Shown: positions 45,523-54,445 of the stretch, in pieces | Position numbering within the stretch: position 1 is the stretch's first letter | Layout of the letters: each line of letters opens with the position of its first letter | Source of the DNA: Sulfurovum sp. | GTDB taxonomy: Bacteria; Campylobacterota; Campylobacteria; Campylobacterales; Sulfurovaceae | DNA: 64,000 nt | Assembly: GCA_023955225.1 (NCBI GenBank) | Contig: JAGSGJ010000006.1 | Coordinates: forward strand, 1-64,000 | Direction of reading: 5' to 3' | The notes under the pieces: generated by a model | The model's input: the letters and a program-made list of their open reading frames with translations, nothing else | Database searches by the model: none | Told to the model about the DNA's origin: nothing | Made by a program: the position numbers and the translations under genes

Positions 45523-45546
45523 AAAACGACAAGGGATTGTCGTTTT
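45523..45546. terminator. Bidirectional terminator between Bat operon and antiporter
   Basis: AAAACGACAA-GGGA-TTGTCGTTTT is a perfect 10-bp stem with A/T ends, between two convergent genes. It serves both directions. Confidence 0.88.
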
Positions 45547-45556
45547 CCTCATTATG

Positions 45557-46645
45557 TCAAACAAACAATAAGTAAGCAAACACCACAAACAAGATCACAT
45601 GCAAGAAACCTTCAAGCATGTTGGTTTCACCGTCATTGAAGTTGACTATACTGACAAGCAGGGTCAGCCCCAACATCACCCCTTGTACCGGGGTAATAGC
45701 AAGATTAAGATCCATACCCATATAGCGTGTCACAAGGATCACGGCGGGAACGGTTAAAAGTATGGTTGCCAAAGAAGCCCCCAAAGCAATATTGACAACC
45801 GTTTGCATACGATTATCCAATGCCGCACGTACAGCCGTAATGAGCTCTGGTGCAGCAGAAATAATAGCTACACCTACCGCTCCTATAGAGAGAGGCAATC
45901 CATATGTTTGCAGCGTATTGCTCATAAAAATAGCCAAGACTTCAGAGAGTACCCCAATAGTAATGATAGCCAAGACAAGATTCACACTATGATACCATCC
46001 GCTGATATGATGATGATCGCAGTTGCCCTCTGCTTCACATGCTTCAGCTTCTTCAGGTTCATACTCAAAAAAGTATTTATGCGACGCTACCTGAATACGT
46101 GTAAATGTGATATAGAGCAAAATAAACATCACCACATTAAACATCATATAGTTATCTATATGGGCAGAATCCATGAAATGCGGTACCACCATAGCGATAC
46201 CTATGGCAACAAGAAGCATGGAGAGATAAGAGTTTGAAGAATCCACATTGTAAGGCTGTTCTCCATACTTGATCCCTCCTATGATCGCTGCCAATCCCAG
46301 TAAGGCATTGATATCAAGCATAATAGCAGCATAGATGGTATCACGTGCAAGCACAGGGTTATGCTCATGTATCATCATGATAGCGATGATGATTATCTCG
46401 ACCACTACAGCAGAGATGGTCAAGATCAGTGTCCCGTACGGCTCTCCAAATTTTTCTGCCAGCATCTCTGCATGGTGGGCTACAGACATCGCTGCATACA
46501 TAATCACTGCGAACAGAACAGCAAAACCTATGAAATTCCCCATAGTTGACTGCACCAAAGTATGTTCAAAGTTGCTGATCACAAAATAGGTGATAATGGC
46601 TAAAAAGAGACTATACTCTTTTGAAAAATTTTTAAGTACTTGCAT
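45557..46645 (-). CDS. Ca2+/H+ (cation) antiporter, ChaA/CaCA type
   Basis: A 362-residue membrane protein with about eleven helices and the two alpha-repeats of CaCA exchangers: GEPYGTLILTISAVVVEIIII (about 67-87) and SIGAVGVAIISAAPELITAVRAA (about 258-280). A His/Glu/Asp-rich cytoplasmic loop (about 195-216, EPEEAEACEAEGNCDHHH) is a likely metal-sensing loop. Its ATG overlaps the stop of the upstream regulator (TAATG), so the two genes are coupled. Cation specificity is inferred. Confidence 0.9.
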   Translation of the reverse strand: MQVLKNFSKEYSLFLAIITYFVISNFEHTLVQSTMGNFIGFAVLFAVIMYAAMSVAHHAEMLAEKFGEPYGTLILTISAVVVEIIIIAIMMIHEHNPVLARDTIYAAIMLDINALLGLAAIIGGIKYGEQPYNVDSSNSYLSMLLVAIGIAMVVPHFMDSAHIDNYMMFNVVMFILLYITFTRIQVASHKYFFEYEPEEAEACEAEGNCDHHHISGWYHSVNLVLAIITIGVLSEVLAIFMSNTLQTYGLPLSIGAVGVAIISAAPELITAVRAALDNRMQTVVNIALGASLATILLTVPAVILVTRYMGMDLNLAITPVQGVMLGLTLLVSIVNFNDGETNMLEGFLHVILFVVFAYLLFV

Positions 46646-47292
46646 TATTTCAAGAGATCCTTATAGCTTTTGTTTGCGTTGACCTTGAGTTTATCTTCTA
46701 CTCCCATGATGCGTTCATCACCAGATCTATACGCTTTTTTCAAACGTTTTGTGATCTTTGCCTGTTCTTTTTCTTTTGTGATCTTGTGCTGTTTGAAGAA
46801 CTTTTTAAGTCCTACCCAGTGATCTTCTTCGACCTCCACACTCTCTTCTTCAGAGATCACTTCTATCGCTTCTTGTGACTTTTTTTGCTCTAACTGATGG
46901 ACATAGAGTGTACGCATCTCATAAAATGCCTCTTTGATCAAGTCTATCTCACCTTTAAGCGTAGTAGATATCTGTTTATTTGATTTTTTGAGGTCTTTGA
47001 CAGTGCCTTTAAGTACTGAGATAGTCTCATCTTTGGCTTTCAACAACGCTTTATAGTCTTTGTTGTCTGTTGCAGGTATAGAAGTTTTGGTTGCAGTAGA
47101 CCTTTTTAGAGGTGCAGTTGTCTCTTTTTCACTAGAGGTTGTTTCCTGTACACTATCATTGTCAACTACGATGTAAAGTTTACCCTCTACACTTTTCGCT
47201 GTCAATATACCTCGCTTGATCTTCGCGTAGACTGCCTGTCTTGAGATACCAAGTTCTTGTGCATACTCAGCAGGCTTCATCAACTTTTCCAT
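46645..47292 (-). CDS. Helix-turn-helix regulator with coiled coil, coupled to antiporter
   Basis: A 215-residue protein. Residues 5-45 are a MerR-like or excisionase-like winged helix (PAEYAQELGISRQAVYAKIK, then KSVEGKLYIVV). A long coiled coil (about 85-135) and a basic C-terminus follow. It lies upstream of the antiporter with a TAATG overlap. A 16-bp palindrome sits in its promoter (47304-47319), so self-repression is likely. Ligand unknown. Confidence 0.72.
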   Translation of the reverse strand: MEKLMKPAEYAQELGISRQAVYAKIKRGILTAKSVEGKLYIVVDNDSVQETTSSEKETTAPLKRSTATKTSIPATDNKDYKALLKAKDETISVLKGTVKDLKKSNKQISTTLKGEIDLIKEAFYEMRTLYVHQLEQKKSQEAIEVISEEESVEVEEDHWVGLKKFFKQHKITKEKEQAKITKRLKKAYRSGDERIMGVEDKLKVNANKSYKDLLK

Positions 47293-47303
47293 ATTTATCC
47301 CTG

Positions 47304-47319
47304 TTTACAATTTTGTAAA
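47304..47319 (-). promoter_or_regulatory. Operator palindrome before the HTH-antiporter operon
   Basis: TTTACAATTTTGTAAA is a perfect 7-2-7 palindrome placed between a -10-like TATCAT and the start codon. A further half-site TTTACAA lies at about 47343-47349. It is a good candidate for autoregulation by the HTH protein. The 226-base gap 47293-47518 holds nothing else I can name. Confidence 0.6.
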
Positions 47320-47518
47320 TGATAGCATAAGTTTTATGAAAGGTTTACAAAAAATTATATTACATGTTTGTCAAAAGATAAAGTAGTAGCTGTGCTTGTA
47401 TTTAAGAACTGCCTAAATAATGTGAAGAATTACATTTTAACAAGAATCGAGCTTGTCAAAATACTAATGGGTGTTAAATTTTTTATTTTCCCTAAACTGC
47501 ATTTGGGCATGAGAGAAA

Positions 47519-47944
47519 CTACTTCTTATGTTTTTTATTGCTTTTATTTTTTTTGTGTTTTTTATGATCATCATAATAGTCATGCTGGTGTTCACCTAGA
47601 TAGTGTTTATTGTGCTTGTAGTAGCCATTCTTATGGTTTGGGTGTTTTTCTTTCTTATACTTTTTTTTGTAGTCTTTTCTATGCTGGTCATAATATCCTC
47701 TTTGATAGTAGCGACCGCCATTTAATCTTCTACCCTCATAGTAATACTGCCCATTTCTCCACTCGCCACCATAGTAGTATCTGTTATTGTTAAAATAGTA
47801 AGGCCTGTCATCTTGATACCGAGGTTTATCATAAACACCTAAAATAACATCCGTCACAACTCTTTCTAGCGAAGACTGTGCTGATACCTGTAAAGGCATA
47901 CATACACTTAGACAGAGTAAACTGGTCATAATCAATTTTTTCAT
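47519..47944 (-). CDS. Secreted Tyr/His/Lys-rich protein
   Basis: A 141-residue exported protein. Signal peptide about 1-23 (MKKLIMTSLLCLSVCMPLQV region, cleavage near SAQS). The mature part changes from Tyr/Asn/Gly-rich (YYFNNNRYYYGGEW) to strongly Lys/His/Tyr-rich, ending KHKKNKSNKKHKK. It may bind metal, polyanion or wall; no family is recognised. I chose ATG 47944 for the signal peptide; AGGAG lies upstream. Confidence 0.7.
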   Translation of the reverse strand: MKKLIMTSLLCLSVCMPLQVSAQSSLERVVTDVILGVYDKPRYQDDRPYYFNNNRYYYGGEWRNGQYYYEGRRLNGGRYYQRGYYDQHRKDYKKKYKKEKHPNHKNGYYKHNKHYLGEHQHDYYDDHKKHKKNKSNKKHKK

Positions 47945-48067
47945 AACTTCTCCTAGCATTAGATAATTCATATAATAATATAATAATTTGAAAATATTGT
48001 ATAAAAATCATTTTTTTAGAGATTTGTATAGTATTAGAGGTTTATAACTGCAATAAAAAGTATTAAT

Positions 48068-48706
48068 TTATTTTTGCGTACCGTCTAGTACCGGGACAAA
48101 TAGACACTGTTCGATTGTTTCAGAAGTAATACGACCGTTTTTCTTATAGTAACGTGTGATGATATGGTAGTTTTCAGCCTCTTCCACAGGAGCTACCAAT
48201 ATACCCCCTTCAGCCAATTGTTCAAAAAGTACTGCAGGTATCTCTTTGGCCGTTGCAGAAAACAGGATACGTTCAAAAGGAGCATACTGTTTCCATCCTC
48301 TTTGCCCATCATCAAAACGTGTAATAATATTGTGCATTTCAAGGGAAGAAAAACGGCGTTTTGCTTCTTTGAGAAGCTCGTCGATACGTTCTATGGTAAA
48401 GACACGACGACAGATCTTACTAAGTATTGCTGCTTGATAACCGCTTCCACAACCGACTTCAAGAACAGAATCAACGCCTTCAAGCTCTAAATGTTGTGTC
48501 ATTTTAGCGACTGTCAGAGGAGAAGATATCCACTGGCTTGCGGCCAAGGGGAGTGCCTCAAGCTGGTATGCAAGATGTTTAAATTGTGAGGGAACAAAAG
48601 TCTCTCTGTCAACAGCTAGAAATGCCTCTTTGACATGCTCATCCAATGCAAAGTGTTTCTCGATCTCTACAACAAGATTTTGTCGCTGTCTCGCTTTTAT
48701 CATCAA
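48068..48706 (-). CDS. pcm: Protein-L-isoaspartate O-methyltransferase
   Basis: PCMT starts repair of isoaspartyl residues by methylation with AdoMet. The 212-residue product has the AdoMet motif VLEVGCGSGYQAAILSKI (about 80-97) and the family segments QWISSPLTVAKMT and RILFSATAKEIP. Length matches. It is a single gene. The frame begins with two Met codons (MMIKARQRQ), either of which could be used. Confidence 0.93.
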   Translation of the reverse strand: MMIKARQRQNLVVEIEKHFALDEHVKEAFLAVDRETFVPSQFKHLAYQLEALPLAASQWISSPLTVAKMTQHLELEGVDSVLEVGCGSGYQAAILSKICRRVFTIERIDELLKEAKRRFSSLEMHNIITRFDDGQRGWKQYAPFERILFSATAKEIPAVLFEQLAEGGILVAPVEEAENYHIITRYYKKNGRITSETIEQCLFVPVLDGTQK

Positions 48707-48817
48707 TTAAAGTCCCTCATCCCAAATAATGCAGGAATTCTATCTAAAATCTAGTTAAAAAGGCTTTTGAGCTTATCCCAATAATAGTACACATAGCAAT
48801 TGCATTCTTTTATCCCT

Positions 48818-49549
48818 CTAGTCCATCACTATGTAGCGACGCATTTTTTTAATTTCTCTGAAGTCTATGCTTCCCTCTACTGCCTCTAATTCATCATTCA
48901 TGGTCACTTCTCCTGTAGGAGAGATGATAGAAGATGAGCTTGCCATATCTTCATCACAAGAGTTTGAGACAACAACATAACATTGATTCATTACAGCTAG
49001 TGCACGTGAAAGTACTTCCAAGTGTGTTTTGCGAGGCTTCCCCCATCTTGAAGGGATAAACACTACATCTGCACCTTCTACCTGTTCCCATAACTCTTTA
49101 AACCGTAACTCAAAACAGAGAAGTATGGCATACTTCACCCCTTCTATCTCAAAAGGTTTGATCTTCTTCTTTTTCCCCGCTTGAAAATAGAGGTCTTCAT
49201 CTCCAAGTTTAAAGAGTTTTACCTTCTCTTGACGATGTACTATTTTATGCTTATGAATAACCACTGCCTGATTGACAAAATTCTCACCCTCTTCAAGGAT
49301 AAGTGTGAACACCACGATCTGTTCATTCACCTCTTTTTTCAGCGTTTTGAGTGCATTGGCCGAAAATTTTGCTGCTGTAGCCATATGTTCATAATCAAAT
49401 GCCGTCAAAAAGACTTCCGGTGCCACAACGATATGTTTATCTTGATGTTCTTTCAGGTGAAAAAGCAGTGTATCCAGGTTTTCCTGATACCGTTTCCGAG
49501 AAGGAAGCTGCAGTGTAACAACTTCCATGGTTTTAGGCATGCTTAACAT
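48818..49549 (-). CDS. Carbon-nitrogen hydrolase (nitrilase superfamily)
   Basis: A 243-residue nitrilase-superfamily protein. The catalytic triad is visible: Glu in APEVFLTAF (about 44), Lys in EKVKLFKLG (about 109) and Cys in LLCFELRF (about 143). These hydrolases act on amides or nitriles; the substrate is unknown. It begins 8 bases after nrdB ends. The frame starts MLSMPKT, so the start could be residue 4. Confidence 0.88.
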   Translation of the reverse strand: MLSMPKTMEVVTLQLPSRKRYQENLDTLLFHLKEHQDKHIVVAPEVFLTAFDYEHMATAAKFSANALKTLKKEVNEQIVVFTLILEEGENFVNQAVVIHKHKIVHRQEKVKLFKLGDEDLYFQAGKKKKIKPFEIEGVKYAILLCFELRFKELWEQVEGADVVFIPSRWGKPRKTHLEVLSRALAVMNQCYVVVSNSCDEDMASSSSIISPTGEVTMNDELEAVEGSIDFREIKKMRRYIVMD

Positions 49550-49557
49550 GTTGAGAC

Positions 49558-50577
49558 CTAAAAGTCGTCAAGGTCCAGACTTCCTTTGGAATAGTTCGTT
49601 ACATTCCCTTCAAAGAAGTTTGTCTTTTGGTCATTGAATTGTGAGAAATTATCTACCCATTTGATAGGATGTTCTACATTATAGATCTTTTCAAGTCCTA
49701 CTGCATGGAGTCTTTTATCTGCAAGATACTGAATATACTGTTCGATGATATCATCTGTAAGCCCTAGTATCTGCCCTTGTGTGATATAGGCTCCCCATTC
49801 ACACTCAAGTTTCACTGCAGACCTGAACATTTCATACACATCATCTATAAGCTCTTTGGTAAAAAGCTCCGGTCTCTCTTTTTTCGTAGAGTTGATCATG
49901 TTCTGGAACAAAAGAAGGTGTGTCACTTCATCCCTTTGGATGAAACGTATCATCTGTGCTGTTCCAAGCATTTTATCTGAACGTGCCAGTGTATAGAGGT
50001 AGGCAAAACCGCTGTAAAAATAGATACCCTCAAGAATCTGATTGGCAAACATCGCTTTTACGATATTTTCATCTGTAGGATTACTTGTAAGCTCATCATA
50101 CACGTTGGCTATAGCATCATTTTTAGACTTGAGCATCATATCTCTTCTCCAAAGATCATAGATCTCATCAGAGTTTGTAGAGATACTGTCTACCATTACC
50201 GCATAACTCTGAGAGTGTAACGCCTCTTCAAATGCCTGTCTCACCAAGATAAGATTCACTTCCGGAGAAGTAATGTAAGGGTTAAGGTTATCAATAATGT
50301 TATTGGTTTGCAAAGAGTCCATAAAAATAAGTTGCGCAAGCACTTTGTCGTACGCAGACTTCTCTGAATCCGTGAGGTGTTTATAGTCATTCACATCACG
50401 GGTCATATCTACCTCTTTAGGGAACCAAGTGTTATTTAGCATCATCTCCCATAGGTTATAAGCCCACTGGTATTTGATATCATTCAGTTCAAATATCCCT
50501 GTAGGATCTCCACCAAATATTTTACGTTCGCTTGTTTTTTCTTTTGAGTCAGGGTTGTATATTTTTTTTCGTTCCAT
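49558..50577 (-). CDS. nrdB: Ribonucleoside-diphosphate reductase, beta subunit (class Ia)
   Basis: NrdB houses the di-iron tyrosyl radical for ribonucleotide reduction. The 339-residue product has the iron-ligand segments: LIFMDSLQ (Asp/Glu helix), [13 protein letters not shown] and [12 protein letters not shown]. It ends in the C-terminal DLDDF tail that binds NrdA. The partner nrdA lies about 6 kb away at 56435 rather than next door. Tyr assignment was not attempted. Confidence 0.94.
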   Translation of the reverse strand: MERKKIYNPDSKEKTSERKIFGGDPTGIFELNDIKYQWAYNLWEMMLNNTWFPKEVDMTRDVNDYKHLTDSEKSAYDKVLAQLIFMDSLQTNNIIDNLNPYITSPEVNLILVRQAFEEALHSQSYAVMVDSISTNSDEIYDLWRRDMMLKSKNDAIANVYDELTSNPTDENIVKAMFANQILEGIYFYSGFAYLYTLARSDKMLGTAQMIRFIQRDEVTHLLLFQNMINSTKKERPELFTKELIDDVYEMFRSAVKLECEWGAYITQGQILGLTDDIIEQYIQYLADKRLHAVGLEKIYNVEHPIKWVDNFSQFNDQKTNFFEGNVTNYSKGSLDLDDF

Positions 50578-50853
50578 CTGTATGCCTTGATAGTTTTTTC
50601 GTCTATTATTTTAAAACATTATACACATTTTGGCTGATTGTTTAGTTAGAATAAATCCATGATGAATGGCTACGCATTTTACAAGATTGCGATTATGTTT
50701 CTATACGCACCACAGATGACATTTTCGAACACTACAGTATCATCATTACAATGCATATACATGGACGCAGAGATTAAATAATTTTATATTACAGGTAGCT
50801 TTTCGTGGGAAATATATTTGAAAAGAAATAAGCATCTATTACGGGAGACAAGG

Positions 50854-51114
50854 ATGCAAAATAAAGTGAAAAGCTACCTAGAAAGTCTGAAGTATCAAAA
50901 AGGGATAAGAGTCATTCATGACTTTCATGGCGATAGTATAGTCTCAGTGTATGAAGTAAGTGTGAAGTCTGCCTACCTACTAACCATAAAAGAAAAGCAT
51001 TTTTATATTTGCAATGTTATTTTTGATGGATTTATATTTTTAAGACAAGGCAACTTTTGTACTGTTTTAAAGGAGGGCATCCAAACAGGGAAAGCAGGAT
51101 GCCATATAAAATAA
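50854..51114 (+). CDS. Small hypothetical protein
   Basis: An 86-residue protein with no signal peptide: MQNKVKSYLESLKYQKGIRV, then a beta-rich middle (SVYEVSVKSAYLLTIKEKHF) with Cys and a hydrophobic core. GGGAG lies 7 bases before ATG 50854; an upstream TTG at 50818 is less likely. A degraded copy of its 5' end follows at 51099-51152, so a tandem copy once existed. The 276-base gap 50578-50853 holds no convincing gene (see rejected). Function unknown. Confidence 0.6.
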   Translation: MQNKVKSYLESLKYQKGIRVIHDFHGDSIVSVYEVSVKSAYLLTIKEKHFYICNVIFDGFIFLRQGNFCTVLKEGIQTGKAGCHIK

Positions 51115-51152
51115 AAAGTTACTTAGAAAACCCTAGAGGCTAAAAAGGGAGG
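51099..51152 (+). pseudogene. Degenerate tandem copy of the 50854 gene start
   Basis: The frame from ATG 51099 reads MPYKIKSYLENPRG, a stop, then KGR. It parallels MQNKVKSYLESLKYQKGIR of the preceding gene, including KSYLE and the KG(I)R spacing. The rest is absent. It overlaps the last codons of the intact gene. It is best read as a remnant of a tandem duplication. Confidence 0.6.
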
Positions 51153-51215
51153 GAGGAGCCCCCTGTGGTCTTCATACTGCTACTATAGCCTTTTTGTGTG
51201 TACTGATTGTGAAGT

Positions 51216-51527
51216 CTACAGGTAAGAACAGCAATAATCTGTGATAGTTGAAACTTTTACTTGAAATTTAGAGTTTGCAGGTACATTAAAAGATTCTCCA
51301 CCCTGAATGCTTACCCATGCATCACTCCCTGGCAGTTTTATCTCCAGCTCTCCTGCTGTGATCTCCATGAGTTCTGCTGCTGCTGTACCAAATTCATATT
51401 CACCAGGCAACATAAATCCTAAAGTCTTTTTACTTCCGTCAGAGAAATTTACCGTACGGCTTGTGACTGCACCGTCAAAATAGCTATTGCCTTCTAGTTC
51501 TACACTTACATTTTCAAGGTTTTTCAT
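51216..51527 (-). CDS. ppnP: Pyrimidine/purine nucleoside phosphorylase (PpnP)
   Basis: A 103-residue small cupin-fold protein of the YaiE/DUF1255 family, shown elsewhere to split several nucleosides by phosphorolysis. The family pattern KTLGFMLPGEYEFGTAAAELMEI (about 33-56) and the C-terminal FNVPANSKFQVKV segment are present. I chose ATG 51527; the preceding TTG is less likely. Between it and the next gene is a divergent promoter region of about 80 bases. Confidence 0.92.
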   Translation of the reverse strand: MKNLENVSVELEGNSYFDGAVTSRTVNFSDGSKKTLGFMLPGEYEFGTAAAELMEITAGELEIKLPGSDAWVSIQGGESFNVPANSKFQVKVSTITDYCCSYL

Positions 51528-51605
51528 CAAAATATCCTTTTTTTTGATAGGATTATAGCGAAATCATGATGCTTATTGTATAATAAAATATTGTGAGGGA
51601 TTTGT

Positions 51606-52718
51606 ATGAAAAAATTATTGTATATAACAGACCAAGATGAATATATGGACCATAGTTTCATGGCTCCTTTATTTGAAAAGTATTTAAGTCAATATGTAAC
51701 TGTTGACATTGTCTATTTTACAGAATTTAAATCTGATTTTGAACAAAAAAATGAGCATAATTTTACTATGCCAACAAGATATAAAGATGTACTTCTTGAT
51801 GAACTTAACAGAAATGATGTGCATATTGACAGCTATGCTTATGTGATGGTAAGAAATGATATAGACATCATGAAGCATGTACTTAAAGAAAAAGACAAAT
51901 ACCAATACAAAACTGCCTTTAGGCTCTCTACTCCAAAGAGAAGAATAAAGATCAGATGTTGTATCGCGGAGGGGGAAAACACCCTTTTAGATACAGTGAC
52001 AGATAAGTTTAAAACCTTCTCTGAAACAAAGATCATCAACATGTGCGATGTATTTTTACCTACTTCTCATAGTATGCATGAAGTATTTTTCCCTAAGGTA
52101 ACGACAAAAACCATTATCTGTCCCCCAGGGATAGACCCAAATATGCTTCATCCGAACATACAGCATAAAGGAGAAGAAAAAAGATTTTTTTATGCAGGGA
52201 CTTTAGACAAGGTAAGAGAATTTGAAACTGTATTGGAAGCTTTTTCGAAAGTGGCAAGTGATAGCTGGAAACTGAGTATTTCAACCAGAGACCCTCAGTA
52301 TACACTTGAAATGATCAAACAATATAAAAACATAGAGAGCAATATTGAAATTCATAATGCCAAAAATAGAGATGAACTGCTTGACCTCATTGCCAAAGCA
52401 GATATAGGGGTGGCTCTTTTACCTGATTATCCTGTGTACAATACTTCCACTCCTGTAAAAATATTTGACTATTACTCCTCTGCAATCCCCTGTATCATGA
52501 CAAATTCCGGACATACCAACAAAATCTTTACAGATTGTAACGATGCCTGGTTTTGCAAGTTTGAACAAAATGATATAAAAGAGAAACTTGAATACATCAT
52601 ATCTCTCAGCAAAGAATCCATTTCCGAGATAGGTATTAAAGGTCAAAAAAGATTATTGGACATACGAAATTATGAAAAAACCGCTAAAGATTTAGCAATG
52701 AAACTAGAAGCACTTTAA
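51606..52718 (+). CDS. Glycosyltransferase (GT4-like)
   Basis: A 370-residue glycosyltransferase of the GT-B fold. The C-terminal half has the GT4 signs: RFFYAGTLDKVREFETVLEAF (about 196-216), and a donor-binding E/D-rich region near ADIGVALLPDYPVYNTSTPVKIFDYY (about 265-290). The N-terminus is unlike any protein I can name. The start ATG has TGAGGG upstream. It lies 6 bases before mqo, but a shared role is not evident. Sugar and acceptor unknown. Confidence 0.83.
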   Translation: MKKLLYITDQDEYMDHSFMAPLFEKYLSQYVTVDIVYFTEFKSDFEQKNEHNFTMPTRYKDVLLDELNRNDVHIDSYAYVMVRNDIDIMKHVLKEKDKYQYKTAFRLSTPKRRIKIRCCIAEGENTLLDTVTDKFKTFSETKIINMCDVFLPTSHSMHEVFFPKVTTKTIICPPGIDPNMLHPNIQHKGEEKRFFYAGTLDKVREFETVLEAFSKVASDSWKLSISTRDPQYTLEMIKQYKNIESNIEIHNAKNRDELLDLIAKADIGVALLPDYPVYNTSTPVKIFDYYSSAIPCIMTNSGHTNKIFTDCNDAWFCKFEQNDIKEKLEYIISLSKESISEIGIKGQKRLLDIRNYEKTAKDLAMKLEAL

Positions 52719-52724
52719 AACAAC

Positions 52725-54098
52725 ATGGAGAATCAAACAGTGAAAAACAAACATTATGATGTTTTAATCGTCGGAGGCGGAATCTCCGGAACAGCGCTCT
52801 TTTATGAATTGGCAAAATACACAGATGTAAAGTCTCTGTGTCTACTTGAAAAATATGAAGCCCTATCTACCCTAAATTCTAAAGGTACAAGTAATTCGCA
52901 AACTATCCACGTAGGCGATATAGAAACAAACTATACCCTGGAAAAAGCAAAAATCACAAAAAGAACAGCAAAAATGATAGAGAAATTTTGTTTACAGTAT
53001 GGTTTGGAAGACAAAATCATGTTTGCACATCAAAAAATGGCACTGGGTGTGGGGAAAAAAGAAGTTCATTTTATCGAAAGTAGATACAATGAATTTAAAG
53101 AGCTCTTCCCCTATCTTGAACTTTGGGATGTAGCGAAGCTAAAAGAACTTGAACCAAAACTTGTCTATGCAGACAAAGAACAAACAAAGATACGTCCAGA
53201 GCCTATCATTGCTATGGGAACATCCACCCAATATACTACAGTGGATTTTGGTGAAATGTCTGAAGCGTTAGCCTTGCAGGCGCAACAAGCATCTGATGCC
53301 ATTACGGACATTTTTTACCATTCGCAGGTTGAGCAGGTTGAAGAGATGGGAGATAAAACCTTTAAAGTCACAACGACTAATGGGGAACAGTATACTGCTG
53401 ATTTTGTTGTAGTGGACGCAGGAGCACACTCACTCTTTTTGGCACATCAGATGGGTTACGGAAAACATATGGGCTGCTTGCCTATGGCAGGCAGTTTTTA
53501 CATGACAGATGGACATTTCCTCAATGGAAAAGTCTATATGGTACAAAACAATAAACTTCCTTTTGCAGCACTTCACGGTGATCCGGATATTTTAGCAGAA
53601 GGAAAAACAAGGTTTGGACCCACAGCACTCATGCTGCCAAAACTTGAAAGATTTAAGCCGGGTACCTATTTAGATTTTTGGAAAACCTTAAATTTTGACT
53701 TAAAAATAGTAAAAATATTTTGGGATCTACTTAAGGACAGTGATATCAGAAACTACATATTTAAAAACTTTTTGTTTGAAGTGCCTTTTATCAATAAAAA
53801 ATTATTTGTACAGGATGCCCGAAAGATCGTACCTTCATTAAGTGTAGATGACATAGAGTATGCAAAAGGATTTGGAGGTGTTAGACCACAAGTTTTGGAC
53901 AAAGAAAAAGAAAAACTCATGTTAGGAGAAGCATCCATTAATCCAGGATGCGGCATCATCTTTAACATGACCCCAAGTCCGGGGGCAACCTCATGTCTGG
54001 GGAATGCCGAAAGAGACCTCAAAGTTGTAGTTGAGTATCTTGGATTAGAATATGATGAGGCTCAATTGCTTAAAGATTTAACAGAAGAAGCCCTTTAA
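52725..54098 (+). CDS. mqo: Malate:quinone oxidoreductase (Campylobacter/Helicobacter type)
   Basis: A 457-residue FAD protein. It has the FAD site VLIVGGGISGTALFYELAKY (about 14-33) followed by the family stretch LNSKGTSNSQTIHVGDIETNYTLEKA, which closely resembles Mqo of Campylobacter. Mqo oxidises malate and feeds electrons to quinone in a TCA step. It is soluble or peripheral. The adjacent citrate synthase gene (350 bases later) supports a central-carbon role. Substrate is inferred by similarity. Confidence 0.85.
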   Translation: MENQTVKNKHYDVLIVGGGISGTALFYELAKYTDVKSLCLLEKYEALSTLNSKGTSNSQTIHVGDIETNYTLEKAKITKRTAKMIEKFCLQYGLEDKIMFAHQKMALGVGKKEVHFIESRYNEFKELFPYLELWDVAKLKELEPKLVYADKEQTKIRPEPIIAMGTSTQYTTVDFGEMSEALALQAQQASDAITDIFYHSQVEQVEEMGDKTFKVTTTNGEQYTADFVVVDAGAHSLFLAHQMGYGKHMGCLPMAGSFYMTDGHFLNGKVYMVQNNKLPFAALHGDPDILAEGKTRFGPTALMLPKLERFKPGTYLDFWKTLNFDLKIVKIFWDLLKDSDIRNYIFKNFLFEVPFINKKLFVQDARKIVPSLSVDDIEYAKGFGGVRPQVLDKEKEKLMLGEASINPGCGIIFNMTPSPGATSCLGNAERDLKVVVEYLGLEYDEAQLLKDLTEEAL

Positions 54099-54106
54099 AA
54101 AATAAA

Positions 54107-54371
54107 GGGGACATCTAATAATAGGTGACACCCACATTGGGTTTTTGCAAATGTAAGATTGTCCAAGAGATTTGCAAGTCCTAGCCAAAGCTAAGACGCT
54201 GTAAATATTTTGTGTAAGATTGCGTTTGCAAAGCCCACCATTCGGGCATCACTAGCTTTCGCCTATGCATTGTTACTCTTTTTCGACTTAGCTAGGGCTA
54301 GGTCTGTAAAGAGTGCTAGCCCAGACAAAAGCTAGAGATGTTGTAGGTATGACCTATTGCTAGAGGTTCCC
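54107..54371 (+). repeat. Structured ~265-bp repeat element, copy 2
   Basis: Same orientation and interior as copy 1 (11998-12265). The outer arms GGGGACATCTAATAATAGGT and ACCTATTGCTAGAGGTTCCC pair at 18 of 20 positions, counting G-U. Their sequence is unrelated to the arms of copy 1. Inner pairs GGGTTTTTGCAAA (54139-54151) with TTTGCAAAGCCC (54225-54236) show compensatory changes relative to copy 1. It lies between mqo and gltA. The 347-base gap holds no gene. Confidence 0.85.
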
Positions 54372-54445
54372 TGAATACACACACATTCTACACACGTACA
54401 CTATAGTAGAGACATATTGTAAATCTCTATTATAGGACATGTCAC

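Noticed and set aside
47368..47793. 141-residue plus-strand ORF
   Set aside because: It runs antisense through the Tyr/His/Lys-rich gene; codon pattern and signal peptide favour the minus strand.
50659..50781. 40-residue ORF in the gap before the 50854 gene
   Set aside because: No ribosome-binding site, no recognisable features and weak composition. Reported as empty sequence.
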